Origin: Pedobacter kyungheensis
GTDB lineage: Bacteria; Bacteroidota; Bacteroidia; Sphingobacteriales; Sphingobacteriaceae
Assembly (NCBI RefSeq): GCF_000812965.1
Contig: NZ_JSYN01000037.1
Span: 1-45,513 of the forward strand
Direction of reading: 5' to 3'
DNA: 45,513 bases
Position numbers and translations under genes: made by a program. A model generated the notes under the pieces. That model had not been told where the DNA came from. It worked only from the letters and a program-made list of their open reading frames with translations, and did not search any database. Numbering within the stretch: position 1 is the first letter of the stretch; every line of letters starts with the position of its first letter. Positions 17,594 through 24,604 of the stretch are shown here, piece after piece.

Positions 17594-18718
17594 ATGAACT
17601 TTTCTTACGAAGAGCTATACCATATGTATGGCCAATATGATACACTTATAACCATCACCTTTCAGTATAATTCCGAAGCATATAAAATCTTTGGTAGCAC
17701 ATTAATGGGTGATATAATCTACACAGAAGATGAACGCAATGAACTTGAAGGTCTTCTTAAGGAAAATCCAGTTCCACGAACAGACCGAAAAATACGGGTT
17801 TTACCTTCTTCCGTAATAAAAATCACACAAGAACAGTATGAGCGGGCCGAGCGTTATGGTTTTCTAGCAAGCGATATTTACGAGATTATGTCTTACAATA
17901 AGCCCCGGCAAAATAATTTTGTAGCTAAAGAGAAAAAAGAGATACAGAATACGATTGTAATTAGCACAAAGTCAAATCGTCGTGAGTTAAATCAGATTTT
18001 ATTTGGCTTTTTAAATGCAAGGGTGAAACGAAATACTCCATTATCACCTGAAGAGAAATATAAGTTTTTAGGACTAGCAAGACACTTCGGAGAAGATATA
18101 ACTGTTGACCCTTACAAGCAATTTAACGATAATGAATCTGCGATCCGCTACCATGAGCTGAATACAAAGCTTACAGACTTAACCATTGAAGGAGATGATA
18201 TTAAAGATTATGCTAAACTTATTTCCGAGCGATACGATGAACGTGAAAAGCTTATTAAACTGGAAATAGAAAAATCTGGAGGAAAAATTGAAGCCATTGC
18301 TAAAAAATATGGAGACGAGGTAAAAAACCTTAAAAGCGCTGCGCATGGTTTTGAAGAGGAGATAATTCTTTTCGGTGAAAAGCTTGTCTTTCTGGATTTG
18401 GAACGATTTCTTCATATTTATGCCAGGCATGTTGAGGAAACACATGTAGGCGATGGATTTGGTGAAAAAACTATCTTTCAGTATAAATACGATGATATTT
18501 TAAGAATAATTAAAGCCGTTGTCGAATCGGAATCAGATGCAATTCAAGAACACTTCAAAACGAAACCAAACAGAAATTTTGTGAGGATGGGTAAACGAAG
18601 TATCTATTATGAGGGGCATTATTACAGAGTTGATATTGAACCTACGGGGAGGCTTTTGACATTTCATCCATACAATAATAACGAAGAACGCGATGCTGAC
18701 GGAGAGGGGCAAGACTAG
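17594..18718 (+). CDS. Unknown charged protein of the cargo operon
   Basis: I do not recognise a family in these 374 residues. It starts MNFSYEELYHMYGQYDTLIT and is rich in Lys, Glu and Tyr. A probable coiled coil lies at about 200-260 (ISERYDEREKLIKLEIEKSG and onward). It ends with a compact beta-like segment (RMGKRSIYYEGHYYRVDIEP) and an acidic tail. No signal or membrane segment is seen. It is placed 42 bp after the HEPN gene and 59 bp before the metalloprotease gene, so all three are probably expressed together. It may be the sensor or scaffold of the putative system, which is inference only. Confidence 0.68.
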   Translation: MNFSYEELYHMYGQYDTLITITFQYNSEAYKIFGSTLMGDIIYTEDERNELEGLLKENPVPRTDRKIRVLPSSVIKITQEQYERAERYGFLASDIYEIMSYNKPRQNNFVAKEKKEIQNTIVISTKSNRRELNQILFGFLNARVKRNTPLSPEEKYKFLGLARHFGEDITVDPYKQFNDNESAIRYHELNTKLTDLTIEGDDIKDYAKLISERYDEREKLIKLEIEKSGGKIEAIAKKYGDEVKNLKSAAHGFEEEIILFGEKLVFLDLERFLHIYARHVEETHVGDGFGEKTIFQYKYDDILRIIKAVVESESDAIQEHFKTKPNRNFVRMGKRSIYYEGHYYRVDIEPTGRLLTFHPYNNNEERDADGEGQD

Positions 18719-18777
18719 CCTGTTTATGCTTTTGAATACTACTTTATATTTTTCAAGATAATATTAAAGCCCCTATA

Positions 18778-19776
18778 ATGGAATACATAAGTCCAATAAA
18801 ACATCTTTATGATCGTATCATAGAGTATTTCTATCACAACAATCCACTCAGCAAAGACCGCTTGACTGCACTTGCAGAACAGAACATCGTTTCAAGAGCT
18901 ATTTTCTTTAACCCCGATGGCGGATATATAAAAACCCCCATGGTGCATCTCGAAAATGGAGAAGTCGAGATTCAGGAATCCTATATGTCTTTTCTTTGGT
19001 GTACAATCTATAACTTCGTAAAAATGAACGAAGCAGCAAGGAAATTGTGCCTTTCCAGTGATGATGTAGTTCAGTTTAACTTAACCTCGGTTGAGAATCT
19101 TGAGCATATGAATGATTTATTTGGCTGGATTCTGTCTCTCCAAACAACATATTCCGAATGGCCCGAGAATTTTCCTTCACCGATTGATGGTTCAGAATTT
19201 AGTAACACGATCAATGTAATATTCCTCCATGCCTTGAGTTATCTACTTTATCATGAAGTTGCACATCTGGCAAATAATCACAAGACTTACTTGGAGCTTA
19301 TTAATTCTAGGCTTGAAGACCTAACGGATGATGAACTTTATCAATTAAAATCGTTGGAGGTTGAAGCAGATAATTATGCTATTGAATTACTGCTTGGTGG
19401 AAATCCCGATGAGGATCAAACATATATCAGGGTCATAGGGGCAATAATGGCTCAACTTTCCAATTTATTGCTTATTCAAAATGTTAATGGCCTTACACAA
19501 CTGAAACACCCAGATATTGATCAACGGCTTTTTAATCTTTCACACCGGTATAAATTTGAAAACCAGGTATATCAACTTAACATCGAACAGACACTTAACA
19601 TCGGATTATCACTGTTTTTGCACATTCATAAAATAGAGTATCTCAAGGATATTCCTGATCAATCTGCGTGGTATGAAAACTTTGATGGCATTTTAGCTCA
19701 CCTCTATCAGAAGCTCGATACGGAGAAAGAAAAGACGAAAGATTCTTTTTTCTCCGCTAGAGAAGATATGCGCTAA
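18778..19776 (+). CDS. HExxH metalloprotease, Lit/peptidase U49-like
   Basis: This 332-residue cytoplasmic protein has a zinc-protease core. LLYHEVAHLANNH gives H159-E160-x-x-H163, and SLEVEADNYAIELL, about 30 residues on, supplies the third ligand Glu and a conserved Asp. The combination HExxH plus E-x-E-A-D-x-x-A resembles the U49 peptidases, of which E. coli Lit is the known example; Lit cleaves elongation factor Tu on T4 infection and aborts phage growth. Similar length and motif position support this, but the resemblance is by eye. Last gene of the three-gene operon; its stop codon is part of a hairpin terminator. A different zincin family is the main alternative. Confidence 0.66.
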   Translation: MEYISPIKHLYDRIIEYFYHNNPLSKDRLTALAEQNIVSRAIFFNPDGGYIKTPMVHLENGEVEIQESYMSFLWCTIYNFVKMNEAARKLCLSSDDVVQFNLTSVENLEHMNDLFGWILSLQTTYSEWPENFPSPIDGSEFSNTINVIFLHALSYLLYHEVAHLANNHKTYLELINSRLEDLTDDELYQLKSLEVEADNYAIELLLGGNPDEDQTYIRVIGAIMAQLSNLLLIQNVNGLTQLKHPDIDQRLFNLSHRYKFENQVYQLNIEQTLNIGLSLFLHIHKIEYLKDIPDQSAWYENFDGILAHLYQKLDTEKEKTKDSFFSAREDMR

Positions 19777-19809
19777 TTAATTTACCTTATTTATTTTAGG
19801 TAAATTAAT
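19776..19809. terminator. Bidirectional terminator between convergent cargo genes
   Basis: ATTAATTTACCT (19776-19787) and AGGTAAATTAAT (19798-19809) form a perfect 12-bp stem with a 10-nt T-rich loop. It fills the whole gap between the stop of the metalloprotease gene and the stop of the convergent gene. Confidence 0.7.
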
Positions 19810-20760
19810 CTATTTATTAAGGTTGAAAGCAGTCAGGTAATATTTGCAGAGTGACAGCACTTCCCATACTTCATTCTCCTTATCATCCGCCAACTGCGTC
19901 TTATCATATTCAATATAAGATATATAAAACTGAGCGGAAACCGCCAGGCAAGGATAAATTAATCTGAATTTGAGCGTTTCATTCAACGCCATCCAGTCTT
20001 TTCGGGCTTGAAAATACATCTGTGAAACAACCGAACTGAACCCCTCAGTGTGCGCGAAAGAAGAAGTATACGAATAGTACGCAGTAACGAACTCCGTTGG
20101 TAACGGACTTTCTCTTATGAGCTTGTTGAAATTAAACAAACTCAGATAGTCCTGCTTGCCAGTTTCGATCTTCTGAATAGCATTCGGTATTGCCTGTGGT
20201 AATTTGTGGTACTTTTTATTGCTCTTGACCTCACTGATCAATTTCCCAATCTGCCCCCTGAGTTTACCTTCATCAAAATTCTCCGGGCTTACCATATGCA
20301 GGGTAGTCCCAAATTTGACCAAGTGCAACCGCGAAGAAAGATTATATAAAGTAAAATAAAGTTCCTGCAACTCCTTGTCGCCCTTGCAGCCATTATACAA
20401 ACGGTAATACACAAGATAGCTTTCCAGCAGGCTTCGTGCAACGATATTGGCCGTTCCCTCATCGAAGATGGAACCGCCCTTTAAATCCAAAAGCTCAGTA
20501 AAAATTTTGATCAGGTTGATCGTCCTTAGCCGGTAATTACAAACGATGGTATACCGCGTGTTGGCATGTACCGCAGAGGCGTTTGGATCACGCTCAGCAA
20601 CCCTGATACTTTGCAAGGCACACTCCAATAGCAATTTGGTAATCTTATTAAGATGCTCCAGTGATCGCCCGATATCAGGATATTTACCTTCCGGCATAGG
20701 AAATTCCCTAGTCAAGAAACCTTCATAATCAAAGTTGTTTAAAGAGTCGTTTGCATCCAT
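19810..20760 (-). CDS. Helical protein of unknown function, possibly DUF5677-like
   Basis: This 316-residue protein is mainly helical with no signal or membrane segments. Two features resemble the DUF5677 group: an ARSLLESYLVYYRLYNG helix in the middle and, later, YYSYTSSFAHTEGFSS, where a Ser and a His occupy conserved positions. Proteins of this group are often found in defence and mobile contexts, but a biochemical role is not established to my knowledge. It converges on the protease gene and shares its terminator, and it may be independent cargo or a regulator of the neighbouring operon. Confidence 0.6.
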   Translation of the reverse strand: MDANDSLNNFDYEGFLTREFPMPEGKYPDIGRSLEHLNKITKLLLECALQSIRVAERDPNASAVHANTRYTIVCNYRLRTINLIKIFTELLDLKGGSIFDEGTANIVARSLLESYLVYYRLYNGCKGDKELQELYFTLYNLSSRLHLVKFGTTLHMVSPENFDEGKLRGQIGKLISEVKSNKKYHKLPQAIPNAIQKIETGKQDYLSLFNFNKLIRESPLPTEFVTAYYSYTSSFAHTEGFSSVVSQMYFQARKDWMALNETLKFRLIYPCLAVSAQFYISYIEYDKTQLADDKENEVWEVLSLCKYYLTAFNLNK

Positions 20761-20823
20761 ATTGTTTTCAATTGTATTTGCCAGATAACTGGTATAATAT
20801 ATAACGACAAAGAAATATAGTTA

Positions 20824-20844
20824 CTACGCAATCTATTTGCGTAG
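20824..20844. promoter_or_regulatory. 8-bp inverted repeat in the divergent gap, possible operator
   Basis: CTACGCAA (20824-20831) and TTGCGTAG (20837-20844) are perfectly inverted with a 5-nt spacer. They lie 64 bp upstream of the minus-strand helical protein and about 170 bp before the small gene that precedes the recombinase. The size and spacing suit a dimeric repressor site. No regulator is assigned. Confidence 0.35.
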
Positions 20845-21013
20845 ATCAGAAATTTAAAAAAATAATCTGATTTTAGTTATAACTGCTTCAACTACGTGCC
20901 TGAAAACCACAGATAGCTACTAGAGACAAATTCAATTAAAGGCACCTTTCTAAAAACAGCAATTTATATCTACTAGGGTATCAGGCCCCGCCTAAAACCT
21001 TAGTATTGTCGCT

Positions 21014-21250
21014 ATGACAAACTTCACCCCTACCGGCAGACGAAATATAACGGTACAAAAAGCAATTAAAATCCTGTACAAATATGGTATAGACGTCAGC
21101 CCGGAAAGCGCAAAACTTCTTTTGGATTTCCTCTATAAATTCGCTAAATTATCAGTTGAACAGACACTTAGCATGCGGTCCGAACAAAAATTACCGGATA
21201 AAAAAACGCAAAGATACCTGTCCTCAAAACGAATTAAAAAACAGAAATGA
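21014..21250 (+). CDS. Small protein co-encoded with the serine recombinase
   Basis: This 78-residue basic protein has a helical middle (AIKILYKYGIDVSPESAKLL then LDFLYKFAKLSVEQ). Proteins of this shape commonly precede large serine recombinases in Bacteroidota elements, to my recollection, and they may regulate or assist them. The frame ends 13 bp before the recombinase ATG, with the recombinase ribosome-binding site in the gap. This indicates one transcript. Confidence 0.65.
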   Translation: MTNFTPTGRRNITVQKAIKILYKYGIDVSPESAKLLLDFLYKFAKLSVEQTLSMRSEQKLPDKKTQRYLSSKRIKKQK

Positions 21251-21263
21251 AAGGAGAAACAAC

Positions 21264-22814
21264 ATGAAAAAAGCGTGTCTATACATCAGGGTAAGTACCG
21301 ATGAACAAGCTGACAAAGGGTTTTCACAAAGAGACCAGGCCGAACGCCTGCAAATCCATTGCGCAAAAAATAACATCGAAGTCACAAAGATCATCTTTGA
21401 AGATTATTCGGCCAAAACCTTTATCCGCCCCGAATGGACAAAACTGCTCCTAGAGCTTAGAAAATCAAAAGGCAAAGACTTTGATTACCTCATGTTCACC
21501 AAATGGGATAGGTTTAGCAGGAATACCGCTGATGCTTACCAGATGATCCGGACCCTAACGGTAGATTACCTGATCGAACCTGTAGCCATTGAACAGCCAT
21601 TAGACCTAAGCGTTCCCGAAAGCAAGACCATTCTGGCGGTATACCTATCGATGCCCGAAGTAGAGAACGACCGCAGGGCCTTAAACGTCACTTATGGCAT
21701 GCGTAGAGCCAAAAAAGAAGGCCGCTGGATGGGACTGGCTCCAGCAGGTTACAAAAACAAAATCACTGAGAACGGCAGAAAATACATTGCTATTGATGAG
21801 CCGCAGGCCAGCCACATGAGATGGGCGTTTGAACAAATCGCCGAAGGAATTCTTGCGACCGACCACGTATGGATGAAAGCCAAAGAACGTGGCCTGAAAT
21901 GCAGCCGTACCAGTTTCTGGAGGCACGTCACCAATCCCGGTTATATCGGAAAAGTTCCGGTTCCGGCTTTTAAAGATGAGGAAGCCCACCTCGCTGACGG
22001 ACAACACGAGCCGCTGATCTCAGAAAGTCTTTTCTATCGCGTTCAGGAAATAATAGAGAGCCGTAAAAGAAGATTTGAAAAAAAGGGAACAAAAGCAATA
22101 TCTCCCCGATCGCTTGCTCTGCGTGGGTTTCTGATCTGCCCCAAATGCGGCAAGATCATGACCGGGAGCGCTTCCAGGGGAAGACATAAAGCCTACTACC
22201 CTTATTACCATTGCACTGCCACTTGCGGGGCAAGATTCCAGGCTGAAAAAACAAATGATCTTTTTGAGCGTGAACTCAGCCAATATGTTCCCAAGCCCGG
22301 AATGGACGAACTTTTTAAGTCGATAATCTGCGATTCCTACGTAGAAAATGGCGGAAGAACCTTTCGATACCAAAATCAAAAACTCGAACAAATTGCGGAG
22401 CAAAATAAACGCAAATCAAGAGCGCTGGAGCTGTTGATCGATAAATCGATTTCGAATGAAGAATACCAGCAAATCAAAAAAGAGTGCGAAAACGCTATCC
22501 TAAGGCATGAGGCAGAGCTAAAAGAAATTAGTGAGCAAGTAGAAGATGACCTAAATATTGAGAGTCTGGCTGAATTAGCAGCAGTTAACCTAAAAAACCT
22601 ACCTGAGTTCTATGCTACGGCCGATTCTGATATAAAACGGGCAATTGTGGGTTCGATATATCCTGAAAAATGGGTTTTTGACGGCGAAGCACATCGAACC
22701 CCTCAGGCCAATGAAGCGCTCCAACTTATCTACCACATAAACAGAAAGTTAGGACATAAAAAAAGCGGAGCAAAATCTTTAAAAGATTTGTACTCCGCAA
22801 AGGTGCACTCGTAG
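21264..22814 (+). CDS. Large serine recombinase of the mobile element
   Basis: This 516-residue site-specific recombinase integrates and excises the element. The N-terminal resolvase domain starts MKKACLYIRVSTDEQ with catalytic Ser11 and continues through FTKWDRFSRN. A recombinase domain follows (WAFEQIAEGILATDHVW, NPGYIGKVPVP), then a zinc ribbon with C292, C295, C317 and C321, and a coiled coil at about 365-430. ATG 21264 is preceded by AGGAG at 21252-21256; the frame runs further upstream but overlaps the previous gene. The last codons (AKVHS, stop) lie across the 3' end of tRNA-Arg, and the same frame would read GFEP beyond the stop, as recombinases abutting tRNA genes often do. The distal coding region also contains the tRNA's terminator. 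Confidence 0.93.
   Translation: MKKACLYIRVSTDEQADKGFSQRDQAERLQIHCAKNNIEVTKIIFEDYSAKTFIRPEWTKLLLELRKSKGKDFDYLMFTKWDRFSRNTADAYQMIRTLTVDYLIEPVAIEQPLDLSVPESKTILAVYLSMPEVENDRRALNVTYGMRRAKKEGRWMGLAPAGYKNKITENGRKYIAIDEPQASHMRWAFEQIAEGILATDHVWMKAKERGLKCSRTSFWRHVTNPGYIGKVPVPAFKDEEAHLADGQHEPLISESLFYRVQEIIESRKRRFEKKGTKAISPRSLALRGFLICPKCGKIMTGSASRGRHKAYYPYYHCTATCGARFQAEKTNDLFERELSQYVPKPGMDELFKSIICDSYVENGGRTFRYQNQKLEQIAEQNKRKSRALELLIDKSISNEEYQQIKKECENAILRHEAELKEISEQVEDDLNIESLAELAAVNLKNLPEFYATADSDIKRAIVGSIYPEKWVFDGEAHRTPQANEALQLIYHINRKLGHKKSGAKSLKDLYSAKVHS
22758..22798 (-). terminator. Intrinsic terminator of tRNA-Arg, inside the recombinase coding region
   Basis: On the minus strand, GCGGAG (22798-22793) pairs with CTCCGC (22770-22765), with AAATCTTT and AAAGATTT (22789-22782 and 22780-22773) continuing the stem. 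Seven T follow (22764-22758). It begins 5 bp after the tRNA 3' end. The same bases encode the last codons of the recombinase on the plus strand. Confidence 0.8.
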
Positions 22815-22877
22815 GGATTCGAACCCCAAACCTTCTCATCCGTAGTGAGATGCTCTATCCAATTGAGCTACGAATGC
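22804..22877 (-). tRNA. tRNA-Arg (anticodon ACG)
   Basis: The full cloverleaf folds by eye. The acceptor stem is GCATTCG with CGAGTGC (one G-T pair), the D arm GCTC/GAGC, the anticodon stem TCTCA/TGAGA with loop CTACGGA (anticodon ACG, read as ICG for CGU/CGC/CGA), and the T arm TGGGG/CCCTA with loop TTCGAAT. The discriminator is A; CC then T follow, so CCA is not fully encoded. The 3' end is overlapped by the recombinase stop codon, marking the right junction of the mobile element. The gene still folds intact after insertion. Confidence 0.96.
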
Positions 22878-22900
22878 GTTTCCGTATCGTTAACGGACTG

Positions 22901-22931
22901 CAAAGGTATGAGTTGAGTTTTTAATTTCCAA
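22901..22931 (-). promoter_or_regulatory. Bacteroidota-type promoter of tRNA-Arg
   Basis: On the minus strand, TACCTTTG (22908-22901) matches the TAnnTTTG -7 box. A TTG (22931-22929) lies 20 bp upstream as the -33 element. Transcription would start about 20 bp before the mature tRNA. Confidence 0.65.
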
Positions 22932-22975
22932 CTATTTTAGAGAAAAAATTAAAAAATTTCTTTGCAAATGTTGCT

Positions 22976-23440
22976 TTAGGCGCTCAAAACATCATTAATT
23001 GCTTTAAAATCAGGCAATTCATGCGCATCTTCTAAAACTTCGGCGTAAGCAATTTTTCCTTCTTCATCGATCACAAAAGCTGCTCTTTTAGAAACACCTT
23101 TCAATCCGAACACAAATTCATCGTAAAATGCACCGTAAGCAGCCGATACTTCTTTATTAAAATCAGATAATAACGGAAACTGATAATGCTGTACTTCCTT
23201 AAATTTAGCTAAAGAGAACGGCGAATCGACAGAAATACCAATTACCTGTGCATTAATTCCTTCATAATAGCTAAAATTATCCCTCATGGTGCATAACTGC
23301 TCGGTGCAGGTACCTGTAAAAGCCATTGGGAAGAAATGGATAATCACTTTTTTTCCTTTGAAAGCAGACAAAGATACCTCTGTTAATTCAGAGCTGTATA
23401 ATTTAAAATCCGGCGCCTGATCGCCTATTTGTAATGACAT
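22976..23440 (-). CDS. Peroxiredoxin (AhpC/TSA superfamily)
   Basis: This 154-residue cytoplasmic protein reduces peroxides through a reactive Cys. The active-site segment PMAFTGTCTEQLC contains the peroxidatic Cys within the T-x-x-C pattern, and the second Cys five residues on may resolve it. The KKVIIHFFP strand and the GISVDSPFSLAKF segment fit an AhpE- or Bcp-like member. It starts MSLQIGDQAPDF as usual for the family. It lies 67 bp downstream of the RmlD-like gene on the same strand; a functional link is not evident. Confidence 0.9.
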   Translation of the reverse strand: MSLQIGDQAPDFKLYSSELTEVSLSAFKGKKVIIHFFPMAFTGTCTEQLCTMRDNFSYYEGINAQVIGISVDSPFSLAKFKEVQHYQFPLLSDFNKEVSAAYGAFYDEFVFGLKGVSKRAAFVIDEEGKIAYAEVLEDAHELPDFKAINDVLSA

Positions 23441-23507
23441 ATTCTTTTTATGATTTAAATGTTTAATTATATAAATTGCTTAATTGTTAATCTATTAATA
23501 AAGGTAG

Positions 23508-24443
23508 CTAACTTAAAACCTGATCCTGGCTATCGGGCAGCATATTTTCCATTTGCCCTTTTAAAATTGCTAATCCTTCTTCGAAACTATGTGGATTATA
23601 GCCTAAATCTTTAATTGCCTTATCCAGAATAAAACCTGTTCGTATCGGCCTTTTAGCTGTTTGATTTAAACTGGCGGAACTGATCTCGTGCAGAAAAGAT
23701 TTATCGAGCGACCAATAATCGGCAACTTTTCGCACTAAATCTGCAATACTCATGTAATCTTTACCTGAGATATGGTAAATGCCTTGTGCGCTTTGCTCTA
23801 CAGCTAAAATGCAGGCTTCAGCTAAATCTTCGGCAAGGGTTGGCATGCGCCACTGATCGTTTACCACATTGATAGGCGATGCCTTTTCTAAAGCACCTTT
23901 GGCCCAAAGCACAATGTTGCTCCTGCTCATGTCGCTACTGATACCATAAACCAAAATGGTCCTGATCACAGTCCAGTGCGCCTCAGACTGTTTCAATAAT
24001 TCTTCGGCAAGCACTTTCGATTCGCCATAATAACTTACCGGACATACCGCATCCTCTTCTTTATACGGCCCGTTAGCACCATCAAAAACAAAATCGGTAC
24101 TTAAATGAACCAGCTGGATATTTTTTTCCTCGCAAATAGATAATAAGGTTTTAACCGCATCTACATTAAGTTGGTGGCAAAGTTCCTTATTGGCTTCGCA
24201 AGTATCAACATTGGTCATGGCTGCCGTATGAATGATCGCATCAGGCTTATATTTTTCTATAACCTGCCTAACCTGCTCTGGATTGAGTATATCCATTTCG
24301 GCATATTCATACCCTACCTTTACCGGATACCGGTTTACTCCTTTTGAAGTTGCAATGAGTTTTACCCTGCCTTCGGCAAGAACTTTTTCGGTTATTTTCT
24401 GTCCTAAAAGGCCATTACTGCCCGTTGTTAAAATGCTTTTCAT
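23508..24443 (-). CDS. RmlD-like NAD(P)-dependent sugar-nucleotide reductase (SDR)
   Basis: This 311-residue extended short-chain dehydrogenase begins with the nucleotide-binding TTGSNGLLGQ (G-x-x-G-x-x-G). It has HTAAMTNVDTCEANKELC and the LSTDFVFDGANGPYKEED segment typical of dTDP-4-dehydrorhamnose reductases, and the catalytic Y-x-x-x-K in YYGESK. It probably reduces a keto sugar nucleotide, but no other rml genes are nearby, so the substrate is not certain and I give no symbol. Confidence 0.85.
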   Translation of the reverse strand: MKSILTTGSNGLLGQKITEKVLAEGRVKLIATSKGVNRYPVKVGYEYAEMDILNPEQVRQVIEKYKPDAIIHTAAMTNVDTCEANKELCHQLNVDAVKTLLSICEEKNIQLVHLSTDFVFDGANGPYKEEDAVCPVSYYGESKVLAEELLKQSEAHWTVIRTILVYGISSDMSRSNIVLWAKGALEKASPINVVNDQWRMPTLAEDLAEACILAVEQSAQGIYHISGKDYMSIADLVRKVADYWSLDKSFLHEISSASLNQTAKRPIRTGFILDKAIKDLGYNPHSFEEGLAILKGQMENMLPDSQDQVLS

Positions 24444-24505
24444 CTGTACGATTTAGGTTCCGAAATTATCTATAAAAATACTGTTAAAAAATTTTATAAT
24501 ATATA

Positions 24506-24536
24506 TTTAAAATTAAGTAAGAATAACTTAACTTTG
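24506..24536 (+). promoter_or_regulatory. Promoter of atpD-atpC
   Basis: TAACTTTG at 24529-24536 is an exact TAnnTTTG -7 box, with a weak TTT at 24506-24508, 20 bp upstream, as -33. It leaves a leader of about 65 nt before the atpD ATG. Confidence 0.55.
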
Positions 24537-24604
24537 CCAACCGAATTGGAGACCTTACAAACAGCTTTAATTCATTGACTGTAATAAATTTACTCACAAC
24601 AGAT

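Larger units (their letters stand above)
12502..22814. mobile_element. Mobilizable element in tRNA-Arg: mob module, cargo operon, serine recombinase
   Basis: A mobilization module (12.5-16.6 kb), a cargo block (16.8-20.8 kb) and a large serine recombinase (21.3-22.8 kb) lie together next to a tRNA-Arg gene whose 3' end overlaps the recombinase frame. The right junction is therefore near 22.8 kb. The left end is not determined: the value given is simply the left end of the mob module, and the true boundary may lie anywhere between about 6.7 and 12.5 kb. No conjugation-channel genes are present, so it would be mobilizable rather than self-transmissible. Confidence 0.65.
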
